NCBI RefSeq assembly: GCF_001424875.1
Contig: NZ_LMCT01000067.1
Location: forward strand, 415,267 to 479,266
Source of the DNA: Kitasatospora sp. Root107
Lineage (GTDB): Bacteria > Actinomycetota > Actinomycetes > Streptomycetales > Streptomycetaceae
Length of the DNA stretch: 64,000 bases
Direction: 5' to 3'
The notes below the pieces were generated by a model. It searched no databases, was not told the origin of the DNA, and saw only the letters and a list, made by a program, of their open reading frames with translations. The position numbers were made by a program, and so were the translations under genes. Positions 17,117 to 24,650 of the stretch are shown here, piece after piece; positions within the stretch are counted from its first letter, which is position 1; every line of letters starts with the position of its first letter.

Positions 17117-17665
17117 TCAACCGGACGGCGTGGCCGAGGACCGCACACCCATCCACTGCTCGGCGCCCCACTTCTCGAACAGCTTCACCTCGGTGAACCC
17201 CAGCTTCGCCGCAAGGCGCATCGAGCGGCCGTTGGCGGTCTGGGTGTAGAGCACCACCGGCTCGCCGGGAAGCGCCTCGGCGAACCAGTCGAGCGCCGCC
17301 GCACACGCCTCGGCGGCGTACCCGCGTCCCCAGGCCTCGGGCAGGAAGAGGTAGCCGAGTTCAGCCTTCCGGGCCTCCGGATCGACCTGACCCCGAGGCT
17401 CCGCGTCGCGGTGGTTGAGCTCGATGGTGCCGATCATCGCTCCGTCGAGCTCGATCACGAACAGGCCGGGGCGCTTCTCGGGTGTCTCAGGCAACGCGCG
17501 CTCGAGCTCATCCCGCGCCCGAGGGCCGCCCAGGTAGGCGTTCACCTCCGGCGAGGCGAACAGCTCGACGAAAGCCGCACGGTCCCGAGCCTCGGACTCG
17601 CGGAGCACGAGCCGCTCGGTCCTGATCGGGGCAGGTGGCCAGACGGCGGGTCCGAGCTCGGTCAC
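17117..17665 (-). CDS. GNAT acetyltransferase (RimJ/RimL-like)
   Basis: 182 residues from a GTG at 17665, preceded by AGAGGAAC. It shows the GNAT fold: RTERLVLRES at the start, the acetyl-CoA loop in LPEAWGRGYAAEA (Q/RxxGxG/A type), and the late GFTEVKLF strand. The substrate is unknown; members of this group acetylate ribosomal proteins or small molecules. It lies just after the rnpB terminator on the opposite strand and opens the accessory stretch that runs to about 24.2 kb. Confidence 0.88.
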   Translation of the reverse strand: MTELGPAVWPPAPIRTERLVLRESEARDRAAFVELFASPEVNAYLGGPRARDELERALPETPEKRPGLFVIELDGAMIGTIELNHRDAEPRGQVDPEARKAELGYLFLPEAWGRGYAAEACAAALDWFAEALPGEPVVLYTQTANGRSMRLAAKLGFTEVKLFEKWGAEQWMGVRSSATPSG

Positions 17666-17871
17666 GGCGGGCAGTTCCTCTCGACGGCAGCGACACCAGG
17701 GGACGGTGCCGCAGAGAGGGACGTGTCTGACGAGAGATCCAGTTCCGGTGGCAACCCGGTCACGATGAACCACCCGCGTCCAGCGCTGATACACCGGGTC
17801 AGTGGCGCGGGCGGACAGGCCGGGCACGGAATCTTCCGCAGGTCGGGGAGATTCACTGTGGACCTTTACTC

Positions 17872-18558
17872 TCAGGCCGTCAGATGGCGCTTGCCGGTGA
17901 CCAGCAGGGTACCGATCCGGCGCTTCCTGTGAGCCGGGGCCGGGAGCACGGTGGCCGTGACGTCCTCGAAGCCGTAGCTGGTGAGCATGGCCGTCCACGT
18001 CTCCGGCGGGTAGTCCCATCGCTTGACCACCATGGGGTCCTCGTCGGGGCCGCGTGGGATGAACGAAGCCTGGCAGCCGTAACAGCCCTCAATGGCCGGG
18101 TACTGGGACATGGCGAACACTCCGCCGGACGGCAGCCGCTCGAGCACGGCGGGCAGCATCAGATCCGGGTTGGTGAAGTAGGCCGCCCCGAACACCGAGT
18201 ACACGGCATCGAACGTGCTGGACGACTCTGCCAGGAGGGTCAGCGCTTCGCCCTGGTGCAGCTCCATCCCGGATACATCCGGCCAACGTTCACGGGCTTT
18301 GGAGAGTTGACCGGGAGACAGGTCCACGCCGACTGCCCTCATGCCGAGTGTGGCCAGGTGGGCGAGGTTGCCACCAGACCCGCACCCGAGGTCGAGCACC
18401 GAGTCACCCGGCTTCAGGGACAGTAGCTCTGCCCCGGGGCCGTGGTCCGGGTGTTGGGTCCAGTTGAACCACGTGGTCTCGCCCTTGGCATTCGTCGGCC
18501 GCCGTTGCGGCTTGCTCGCCGAGTACGCGTCCCACGCGGCGCCACGAGTGTCCGGCAC
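17872..18558 (-). CDS. SAM-dependent methyltransferase
   Basis: 228 residues from the GTG at 18558 (start uncertain; an ATG at 18606 gives 16 more residues). Class I Rossmann fold: motif I VLDLGCGSGGNLAHL at about 56-70, VGVDLSPGQL, and FDAVYSVFGAAYFT. The N-terminus (GAAWDAYSASKPQRR) resembles streptomycete small-molecule methyltransferases. The substrate is unknown. It follows, on the same strand, a frameshifted gene ending in a cysteine-rich tail, with about 75 bp between; the two may have formed an operon. Confidence 0.87.
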   Translation of the reverse strand: MPDTRGAAWDAYSASKPQRRPTNAKGETTWFNWTQHPDHGPGAELLSLKPGDSVLDLGCGSGGNLAHLATLGMRAVGVDLSPGQLSKARERWPDVSGMELHQGEALTLLAESSSTFDAVYSVFGAAYFTNPDLMLPAVLERLPSGGVFAMSQYPAIEGCYGCQASFIPRGPDEDPMVVKRWDYPPETWTAMLTSYGFEDVTATVLPAPAHRKRRIGTLLVTGKRHLTA

Positions 18559-18631
18559 TGTTCTTCCGTCCTTGTCCAGGAGATGGAGCACAGCGGCCCG
18601 ACGCACAGGCCGGGCCGCTGCTCAGAGCTGC

Positions 18632-19088
18632 CTACCCACCAACCGGGCTGTCGGTGCACCCCGCGTGGCACTGGTTGCAGTCGGCCGCACCCATGCCGGG
18701 CCAGAACTCCGGGTCGGTCTGGAACCCGGGCGGACTCGATAGCGGCCACGGTCTTCGCCATGGCGGCACGGCCCTTGGCGGGGTCGACCGTTCCAGCGTC
18801 GTCGGGCACGTGGTGGATGAAACCGGCCCCGAGCGCGGCGCAGAACTCCGCGTACGGCTGCGTGCGGAGGATGAACCGGTGCCAGAACTCATCGACCCGC
18901 AGGGACGGCGTCAGCGCCTCCGAGGTGCGGGTGCTGGTGACCAGGAAGGCCACCATCTGGTTCACGCCGCGCTCTCCCATGTCGTCGGTGAGGTCGGGCC
19001 ACCCCTTCCGCACGTCCTCGACGAGCTGGGCTCCGAGACCGGAGCCGATCAAGTCCCGGACGTTCTCCGGGAGTTCGTTCGTGGTCAG
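18632..19088 (-). pseudogene. Frameshifted glycine-rich-domain-like protein
   Basis: Reading leftwards from about 19088, the frame gives TTNELPENVRDLIGSG, then VDEFWHRFILRTQPYAEFC (resembling plant/bacterial glycine-rich domain proteins), and breaks near 18730. The natural continuation (GFQTDPEFWPGMGAADCNQC, then HAGCTDSPVGG and stop at 18632) is in another frame. One extra C in a GCCCGGG run explains the break; it may be a true mutation or an assembly error. The expected ATG is replaced by CTG, because sequence from 19079 onwards is a scrap of IS630 DNA. The intact protein would be about 150 residues with a Cys-rich tail. Function unknown; the neighbouring methyltransferase may have been a partner. 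Confidence 0.7.
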
Positions 19089-19140
19089 GACGCTGGAGGA
19101 GGTCCCCGAGAGTGCCTCGAAGCGGGGGTGTTCCAGCAGC
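19079..19140. mobile_element. IS630 scar: two short fragments in opposite orientation
   Basis: 19079-19110 is an exact 32-nt match to the reverse complement of 20969-21000 in the IS630 copy. 19116-19140 is an exact 25-nt match to 20611-20635 in the same orientation. The two pieces, from different parts of the transposase gene, lie side by side here. This is a rearranged remnant of a related IS630, fused to the 5' end of the frameshifted gene to its left. Confidence 0.85.
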
Positions 19141-19158
19141 ACTCCCCGGCCTGACCCG

Positions 19159-19761
19159 TCAGTTACCGACCGCGCCCACCAACGTGACCATGACCCTGAC
19201 CGCTTCACGGTCCGTCAGCTCCTGTTCCCGGCAGAGCGAACGCCAGGTCGAGAACGCCGCCGCATGGCCGATCACCGCCCGTCGGACGGGCTCAGCCGCC
19301 GTCGGCCACGCATCGGCCAGCACCTCGAGGTAGCGCCCGTCCCTCGCCTCCCAGGCCTCGCGAATCGGGTCGGGCGCCGCGTGCAGGTCACGGCTCACCA
19401 GCGTCAGCATCTGCTCGCCCGCGCGGTAGAACCGGTAGAGGTCGGCGAGCCCGGCCGTCAGCCGTTCGACCGGATCCTCGATCGCGCCCCACTCCTCGGG
19501 TTGGGGCAGCTTCTGCTGCGACAGCCAGTGCCCCGAGCAGGCCTGGAACAGCGCGGTCTCATCCGGGAAGTGCCGGTAGACGGTCAGCCGGGTGACCCCG
19601 GCGCGCTCGGCGATCGCCGCGATGCTGGTCGAGGCCGGTCCTGTGGTGCCGTGCAGATGCACGGCGGCCTCGACGATGCGCTGCCGCGTCCGGCCCATGT
19701 CCTCGGCACGTTTGCGCATCTCGTAGCCACGCGCTTTCGATGAACGCTGCTTCTCACTCAC
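19159..19761 (-). CDS. TetR-family regulator
   Basis: 200 residues from GTG at 19761; an internal ATG at 19719 is an alternative. The N-terminal helix-turn-helix reads IAERAGVTRLTVYRHFPDE (about 40-58). The C-terminal ligand domain is all-helical. It is divergent from the cupin gene, with 82 bp between the starts containing an inverted repeat (19799-19819), so it probably represses itself and the cupin gene. The ligand is unknown. Confidence 0.87.
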   Translation of the reverse strand: MSEKQRSSKARGYEMRKRAEDMGRTRQRIVEAAVHLHGTTGPASTSIAAIAERAGVTRLTVYRHFPDETALFQACSGHWLSQQKLPQPEEWGAIEDPVERLTAGLADLYRFYRAGEQMLTLVSRDLHAAPDPIREAWEARDGRYLEVLADAWPTAAEPVRRAVIGHAAAFSTWRSLCREQELTDREAVRVMVTLVGAVGN

Positions 19762-19798
19762 CTGTTGACGCCCTGCGATCCGAGGCGGAGACTTTTTA

Positions 19799-19819
19799 GG
19801 AGAACACCAGTGTATCTCC
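19799..19819. promoter_or_regulatory. Candidate TetR operator between tetR and cupin
   Basis: GGAGA (19799-19803) and TCTCC (19815-19819) form a dyad with an ACAC/TGT core. On the minus strand TTGGAG and TAAAAA with 17-bp spacing straddle it, which would let a bound repressor block the tetR promoter. Confidence 0.5.
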
Positions 19820-19843
19820 AAATTGCATGGAGGAGTGATCACC

Positions 19844-20371
19844 ATGACAGAGCCGCTGGCCCCGCCGCTCACCATTGTCCGCCCCGGCGAGGGAGGTGAG
19901 GGCTACCTCGGCTCGATCGGGGTCGCCTTCAAGCTCTGGGGCGCCGACACCAACGGCGCGGTCTCCGTCGTCGAACACCCCTTCCCGGTTGGGGCGTTGG
20001 TGCCGCCGCACCTGCACACCCGGGAAGACGAATACTCGATCGTCACCGAGGGCGAGATCGGCTTCCGTTCCGGCGACCGCGAAGTTGTCCTGGGCGCCGG
20101 CGGCTACATCACCAAGCCGCGCGGGGAACTGCACACGATGTGGAACGCCGGTCCTGTCCCGGCTCGGATGATCGAGATCATCAGTCCGGCCGGCTTCGAA
20201 CACTGCTTCCGCGAAATGGCCGAGATGCTCGCCGACGGGCCGCCGCCGACCGAGGACGCGATACCGGAGCTCGCCGCCAAGTACGGGCTCCAGTTCGGGC
20301 AACCCGACTGGCTGCCCGACGTCATCTCGCGGTACGGCCTGACCCCGCCGTTCGGCGCCCGACCGAGCTAG
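19844..20371 (+). CDS. Cupin-domain protein
   Basis: 175 residues from the ATG at 19844 (GGAGGAG about 9 nt upstream). A single cupin barrel: the first motif is PPHLHTREDEYSIVTEG (about 55-71) with the His/His/Glu metal ligands, and the second is ELHTMWNAG. The C-terminal helix is typical of quercetinase-like or signal-type cupins. It is divergent from a TetR gene and so probably induced by an aromatic or similar ligand. Its stop TAG uses the TA target of the IS630 that follows immediately, so the protein end was preserved by the insertion. Confidence 0.87.
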   Translation: MTEPLAPPLTIVRPGEGGEGYLGSIGVAFKLWGADTNGAVSVVEHPFPVGALVPPHLHTREDEYSIVTEGEIGFRSGDREVVLGAGGYITKPRGELHTMWNAGPVPARMIEIISPAGFEHCFREMAEMLADGPPPTEDAIPELAAKYGLQFGQPDWLPDVISRYGLTPPFGARPS

Positions 20372-21289
20372 TGACCCGGCCCGGAGACCCTTGCGCAATA
20401 GCGTCCGATGGCGTCGATGATCTGGTCGGCGGTCTTGGTCCACTTGAACGGTTTGGCGTTCGCGTTCCAGAACTTCAGCCACTGTTCGAGTGCGAGGGTC
20501 AGCTCGTCGGTGGAGCAGAAGACCCCTCGGTCGAGCCGACGACGCTGGAGCTCGGCGAACCACCGCTCGACCTGGTTCAACCATGACGAGTAGGTCGGGG
20601 TGAAGTGCATCTCGAAGCGGGGGTGTTCCAGCAGCCACTTCTTGACCACCGGGGCCTTGTGGGTGGAGAGGTTGTCGCAGATCAGATGGACCGCCAGGCC
20701 GGGTTCGACCTGGCGATCGATCTCGTCGAGGAACTCCTTGAAGTCCACGGCGGCGTGTCGGGCGGAGGTCTTGCCGATCACCTTGCCGGTAGCGATGTTG
20801 AGCGCCGCGACAGGTACAGGCCCACCACATCGCGGACCTTGTCGATCAGGAACGGGTCGGTGGAGACCTTGAACTCCTCCACCATCCAAGGCTTGAGGCC
20901 GAACGCCCGCTGGTCGGCGACATCCCGACCGTCTTGGCCAGCTCGCGCTTGGACCAATGGGTGGCACCCTCGGGGACCTCCTCCAGCGTCCTGACCACGA
21001 TCTCCTCGACCTTCGCGTCTGGTATCGAGCGCGGTACACCGGGTCTCGGCTCGTCGCTCAGCCCAGTGAACCGCTCCCTGACGAAGCGTCCACGCCAGCG
21101 CCCGACCGTCTCGCGCGTGATCCGCAGTTCGGCGGCCACCGCCTTATTGGTCATCCCGTCCGCGCACATCAGCACGATGCGCGCCCGCTTGGCAAAGCCC
21201 TGCGCAGTCCTGCGCCGACTCGCCCGCCCCTCAAGCGTCCGCCGCTCATCCTCCGTCAGGACGAGCGCCTCCCTGCACTTGCCAGCCAT
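20368..21289 (-). pseudogene. IS630 transposase, inactivated
   Basis: The N-terminal part (start ATG 21289) holds the helix-turn-helix region MTNKAVAAELRITRETVGRW and VVRTLEEVPEGATHWSKREL. The frame is lost near 20915 (SPTSG), where about 13 nt seem to be missing compared with relatives. After VRDVVGLYLS the frame jumps straight to AALNIATGKVIGK, so the segment with the first catalytic aspartate (usually CVDEKSQ) is deleted. The second catalytic Asp (LICDNLSTHK) and Glu (WLNQVERWFAEL) remain. The stop codon TAG lies at 20368-20370 and is completed by flanking DNA. The protein cannot be active; the element would need a transposase in trans. Confidence 0.88.
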
Positions 21290-21325
21290 AACCCTATGAG
21301 ACCGCACAACTACGGACCGGGTCAC
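20371..21325 (-). mobile_element. IS630-family element, internally deleted
   Basis: 955 bp flanked by TA dinucleotides (20369-20370, 21326-21327), the IS630/Tc1 target duplication. The ends form an inverted repeat: GTGACCCGGCCCGG at the left, and the complement of 21310-21325 at the right. The single transposase gene inside is broken by internal deletions. With its flanks the element recreates CTAG at both junctions. Confidence 0.9.
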
Positions 21326-22167
21326 TAGGAGCTTTCCTGTTCTCGCAAGTACTCGTCCCGGATGCTCTCGACCTTGGCTCGCATCTCGTTCCCGTGGATT
21401 GCCACGGCGTCGAACTTGGCGAATGTCGAAAGGTAGACCTCGATGTCCTTCGGGTCTTGGGTGGTCACCTCCGAGTGGAAGGTCTCCACGATCACCAGCC
21501 GGTCATCGTGTGCGCTGAAGCAGGTCATCGGGAAGTCCGGCATCCTGCGGTCGAGTGGCACAACTCCGATGGTGACATTGGGAAGTCGGGACAGAGAGAC
21601 CAGCCTGTCCATCTGAGTAGCCATCAGTGCCGGTTGCCCGATGCGCCACCGCAGCACGTGCTCACAGACCAGGAAATGGAACGACCGGTCAAGGTCGTAC
21701 AGCGCCGCCTGTCGCTCAAGTCGCGCGGCAATCGTCTTGGCCCTCGACTCCTCGGACAGCTCGGGGCTCAGAGCAAAGATGGCTGCGACGTATTCGGCGC
21801 TCTGGAGCAGGCCGGGGATCAACTGGCCCTGAAACAGCCTGAGAAGGGCAGTCCGGGCTTCGACGGCCCGGATGGCTTGCTGATGCTTCCAGTGGCCCAA
21901 ACGGCGCAGCTCACGCCATGCTGTGGCCTCGGTGACCGCTGCCCGCGCTTGCTCCAGGAACTCAGCCTTGGCGGCCTCGGAGACGCCAAGGGTCGACAGG
22001 ATCAACTCCACGTCTCGCACCGTCGGAAGGACGCGACCGTCCTCGATCTTCGACAGCTTGCCCGCAGACATGGACGCCCAAAGGGCGACGGTCTCGGCAG
22101 TCTTGTCCGAAGCGATCCGAAGCGCCCGTAGGGCAGTACCCAAGCCGCGGTGCTGGTGCTCGCTCAA
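21325..22167 (-). CDS. XRE-type regulator with DUF5753
   Basis: 280 residues. An N-terminal helix-turn-helix (ETVALWASMSAGKLSKIEDG, about 25-44) is followed by the DUF5753 domain (LIPGLLQSAEYVAAIF, ERQAALYD, PNVTIGVVPL). Such proteins are very numerous in streptomycetes and usually sit next to a small DUF397 or DUF6879 partner. Here the start overlaps the DUF6879 stop by 4 bp (ATGA), so the two are translated together. The stop TAG lies in the CTAG at the IS630 right junction. BldB/WblA-style developmental control is known for some relatives, but the role of this one is not known. Confidence 0.92.
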   Translation of the reverse strand: MSEHQHRGLGTALRALRIASDKTAETVALWASMSAGKLSKIEDGRVLPTVRDVELILSTLGVSEAAKAEFLEQARAAVTEATAWRELRRLGHWKHQQAIRAVEARTALLRLFQGQLIPGLLQSAEYVAAIFALSPELSEESRAKTIAARLERQAALYDLDRSFHFLVCEHVLRWRIGQPALMATQMDRLVSLSRLPNVTIGVVPLDRRMPDFPMTCFSAHDDRLVIVETFHSEVTTQDPKDIEVYLSTFAKFDAVAIHGNEMRAKVESIRDEYLREQESS

Positions 22168-22667
22168 CCGGCCGAGTACTCCGCGAACGACACGGCGTGA
22201 GCCAGGGCGGTATCCCGATACTGGCGGTACTCGTTCAGCCGGTCATCCGACAGGAGTTCCCCGCCGATGAACTTGCCGGCTTCCGTGTAGTGCATCCGGT
22301 AGACCTTGGCGTCATCGAACAGCCAGAAGTCGTGATCCGGCAGTCCCGTGATGTTCTGCCGAGTCGTGTCGATGATGCCGATGGACTCTCCGGCCGCGAT
22401 GTTGCCGGGGTACCAAGCGAGTTCGTACCGCAGGTAATCCGAGAGTGGCGAGTTGAGCACGTGGACCCGCGCGACCTGCTTGCCGAGGTCCGTCATGGAA
22501 CGGACCCATGGGTTGTCTGCGCTCTCCGGCGGCAGCGGTTTGCCCGCGAGGAAGTCGGCGAACTCTTCCTGCTCGTCCTCCACGTTGTACACAGCCAGCG
22601 TTTCGAGCCGGAATGCCGTCTGCTCGAACGTCTCGAAGAGGCGGCCGAAGTCCTCACCCTTGAGCAC
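22164..22667 (-). CDS. DUF6879-family protein
   Basis: 167 residues from a GTG at 22667 with GGAGGAG upstream. Recognised from the FGRLFETFEQTAFRLETL start, the WYPGNIAAGESIGIID core and the DFWLFDD / MHYTEAGKFIGGEL end. These proteins are regularly encoded with DUF5753 helix-turn-helix regulators, as here (4-bp overlap). The biochemical function is unknown; a regulatory partner or toxin-antitoxin-like pair has been suggested for such modules. Confidence 0.88.
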   Translation of the reverse strand: MLKGEDFGRLFETFEQTAFRLETLAVYNVEDEQEEFADFLAGKPLPPESADNPWVRSMTDLGKQVARVHVLNSPLSDYLRYELAWYPGNIAAGESIGIIDTTRQNITGLPDHDFWLFDDAKVYRMHYTEAGKFIGGELLSDDRLNEYRQYRDTALAHAVSFAEYSAG

Positions 22668-22726
22668 TGACGTACTCCTCCAGTCGAGCGCTGAAGTAGC
22701 TTTCCAGTGCCTCGGCCGGGAGTGCA

Positions 22727-22813
22727 CTGGGGGAGGTCCGCGACCGCGAGCTGTACAAGGCCGAGCACGAGACCGTCGAGGCGTTCGTTCTCGCCGAATG
22801 GGGTTTCACTCCG
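22727..22813 (+). pseudogene. Remnant of an unrecognised gene
   Basis: About 29 codons in one frame read LGEVRDRELYKAEHETVEAF and then VLAEWGFTP, with no start and no natural end. The pattern (RDRxLYxxxxxTxExFxxxxWG) resembles a motif in some plasmid- or phage-borne DNA-binding proteins. The sequence then runs into the antisense of the next gene. It is a fragment left by a rearrangement. Confidence 0.45.
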
Positions 22814-22828
22814 GGGTGCGCCCAGTTC

Positions 22829-23140
22829 CTAGGGCGTGCCGTTGCCCTGCCGACTACCCCTGAATTGGCCCGCCATCATCAGGATGAGGCCGACCATCAG
22901 AAGCACGCCACCGGTCAGAGTGCCCCACGGTCGACCGTCGGCGCCGCTGATCATCAGCCCGAAGACCGCTTGCCAGCACAGTGCGAATGCCGCCACCAGT
23001 TGGCCGCAGCCGTAGAGGCGAGGGCTGCGGACGTGACGCCGGTTCATGGGGAGTATCCAGCCGCGGGTGACCGCTGCCGCGCCGGATGCAGTGAGGAGCA
23101 GCGCCATCAGGACGATCGGTATGGCGAGGTAGAGCTTCAT
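22829..23140 (-). CDS. Small integral membrane protein
   Basis: 103 residues from the ATG at 23140, which has AGGAGAGAG 5-11 nt upstream. About three hydrophobic segments: LAIPIVLMALLLTASGAAAV at the N-terminus, LVAAFALCWQAVFGLMI in the middle and TGGVLLMVGLILMMAGQF near the end. The loops are positively charged (MNRRHVRSPR). Not recognised beyond a general streptomycete membrane protein. No partner gene is evident. Confidence 0.72.
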   Translation of the reverse strand: MKLYLAIPIVLMALLLTASGAAAVTRGWILPMNRRHVRSPRLYGCGQLVAAFALCWQAVFGLMISGADGRPWGTLTGGVLLMVGLILMMAGQFRGSRQGNGTP

Positions 23141-23354
23141 GGTCTCTCTCCTGTGCACCGGACCCACGCCGGACGCCAGCGTGATCATGGCATCTGGCAT
23201 GCGGGGCGTCCATACGCTTCCCCGCTGATCCCGAAGCCCCTGGCCCCGCTGGGCTTTGCGAGATGCCGACCGGACGGTCCGCCGGGACTGTCTCCGGGGG
23301 CCCTGCCCACCCGTGCGGAGCGGTGACCACCATGAACAGCTCGCCGAACGCCCT

Positions 23355-23712
23355 TCAGCCCTTCGCACCGATCATCTCAGCGACCTGCTCTTCGGGCGGA
23401 AAGCGCATCAGACACCGGGGGCAGTGCAACACCTGCGCCCAGCCCGCCCACCGCGCCCGTCGCACCGCCCGTACGGTGCGGACCGCGACCAGTACCGCTC
23501 CTGCGAGCAGCAGTGCCCCACCACGAGCTGTGCCTGGGCCAGCATGGTCGCGCCCCAGACCGCGAGGGCGGCGGTGGCGAACATCCGGACGGGTGCACCA
23601 GGGATCTGCGGTGCTCCTCGAAGACCCCCTAGCTGGTTGGTGTCCTCGCACTTTGGGCAGGCCGGTTCCCGAGCTCCAGGCCCACACGGTAGACGATCAA
23701 CTCCCGCGCCAT
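23355..23712 (-). pseudogene. Decayed zinc-ribbon membrane protein
   Basis: Three frames join to give one plausible protein: MARELIVYRVGLELGNRP from the ATG at 23712, then CPKCEDTNQLGG and MFATAALAVWGATMLAQAQL, then ALLLAGAVLVAVRTVRAVRR and a C-terminal CPRCLMRFPPEEQVAEMIGA. There is a shift near 23655 and another in a GGGG run near 23519. The intact form would have an N-terminal CPKC knuckle, two membrane helices and a C-terminal CPRC knuckle. Two independent breaks suggest true decay. Confidence 0.55.
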
Positions 23713-24038
23713 GCAGTACGTTTCCAGGCCCGACTGCCTTGCAGGGGGGAGCAGGGGCGTTCCAACGAACCGTTCATCCGCAAAGACCGTCGGCGGTACT
23801 CGGACCTGGCCTCAACGATGAGGCGTGCCCTGGCAGTTGGCTGAGACGGTTCGCCGATACGCTCGCGGGCCGAACTCGCCGCACTGGGGGCTCAGCGGCG
23901 CGACGTCGATCAGCTCCTCCAGTACAGCGGGGAGGTGTCCAAGCGCTTCTTGTGCCGCTCCAGTCCGATGGTCGAGCCTCGAAGCTGAACCATCGGATCT
24001 CGGCGCTGTCCCGCGCTGCTGACGAAGAGGACGACAGC
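23713..24038. other. Intergenic region with coding scraps
   Basis: No complete gene. On the plus strand LRRFADTLA and, one base out of frame, RAELAALGAQRRDVDQLLQY (23863-23925) read like a broken gene end, stopping at 23988. The fragment lacks a start codon. The rest shows no signal I trust. Confidence 0.4.
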
Positions 24039-24209
24039 ATGACGAACGAGGACGGCCGCACCTTCCGCGAGGCGTGGATCGCCGGCGTGCTCAAGCACTT
24101 CGCTGGAGAGCCGAAGCCCGGCTACATCGCGCCCTGGGACGACACGCCGGAGTGGCAGCAGGAGACCGACGCTGACATCTTCGGGACGATCGAGCAGCAA
24201 GCGGCGTAG
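24039..24209 (+). CDS. Small acidic protein of unknown function
   Basis: 56 residues from the ATG at 24039 with GAGGA upstream. It reads MTNEDGRTFREAWIAGV and then KPGYIAPWDDTPEWQQ, a pattern I associate with small streptomycete proteins of unknown function. It is acidic and Trp-rich with no membrane segment. It converges with cutA, with only 3 bp between the stops. The preceding broken fragment may once have been its upstream partner. Confidence 0.65.
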   Translation: MTNEDGRTFREAWIAGVLKHFAGEPKPGYIAPWDDTPEWQQETDADIFGTIEQQAA

Positions 24210-24212
24210 GTG

Positions 24213-24536
24213 TCAGGTGGAGGTCTCTGCGTTCACCCAGTCCAGGTACGCCGTGCTGCCGGTGACTACCGGGACGGCGATGACCTCCGGGGTGTCGTAG
24301 CTGTGGTGTGCGCTGATGAATGCTGCGAGCGAGTCGGCGAGATCGGCGCGGGTCTTGAAGTCGATGCGCCACTCGGCGGTGGACTGTACCTCGCCGTTCC
24401 ACCAGTAGACCGAGCTGATCGGGTAGACCTGGGCGCAGGCGGCGAGGCGCTCGCGGACAGCTGCGGTGGCCAGCTCACGGGCCTTGGCCTCTTCGTCGTG
24501 GGTGGTGGTCACCACGGCGAGGTCACGGTTCGTCAT
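24213..24536 (-). CDS. cutA: CutA1 divalent-cation tolerance protein
   Basis: 107 residues, the normal CutA size. Landmarks are VVTTTHDEEAKARELA at the start, LAACAQVYPISSVYWWNGEV and the C-terminal VIAVPVVTGSTAYLDWV. CutA forms very stable trimers with a ferredoxin-like fold and is linked to copper tolerance in E. coli, although its general role is debated. The ATG at 24536 is preceded by a leader of about 110 bp shared with the divergent membrane-protein gene. Confidence 0.93.
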   Translation of the reverse strand: MTNRDLAVVTTTHDEEAKARELATAAVRERLAACAQVYPISSVYWWNGEVQSTAEWRIDFKTRADLADSLAAFISAHHSYDTPEVIAVPVVTGSTAYLDWVNAETST

Positions 24537-24650
24537 GTGGGGAACGCTACCCGGCTGTTGCAGGGTGCCCCGGGTGAATCGCTGGCGCGCCTGACAGCTT
24601 GTCAGCTAGGGTCCCCTCCGGCACATTGGGAAGATCGTTTGGGGGAGACC

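Noticed and set aside
16877..17932. Long plus-strand frame over rnpB and the GNAT gene
   Set aside because: It overlaps the conserved RNase P RNA and lies opposite a clear acetyltransferase; its composition is that of an antisense shadow.
20368..21325. A functional IS630
   Set aside because: The transposase lacks the segment with the first catalytic aspartate and has a further small deletion.
23256..24038. Long plus-strand frame ahead of the small acidic protein
   Set aside because: It crosses the antisense of the decayed zinc-ribbon gene and has no conserved stretch before the ATG at 24039.
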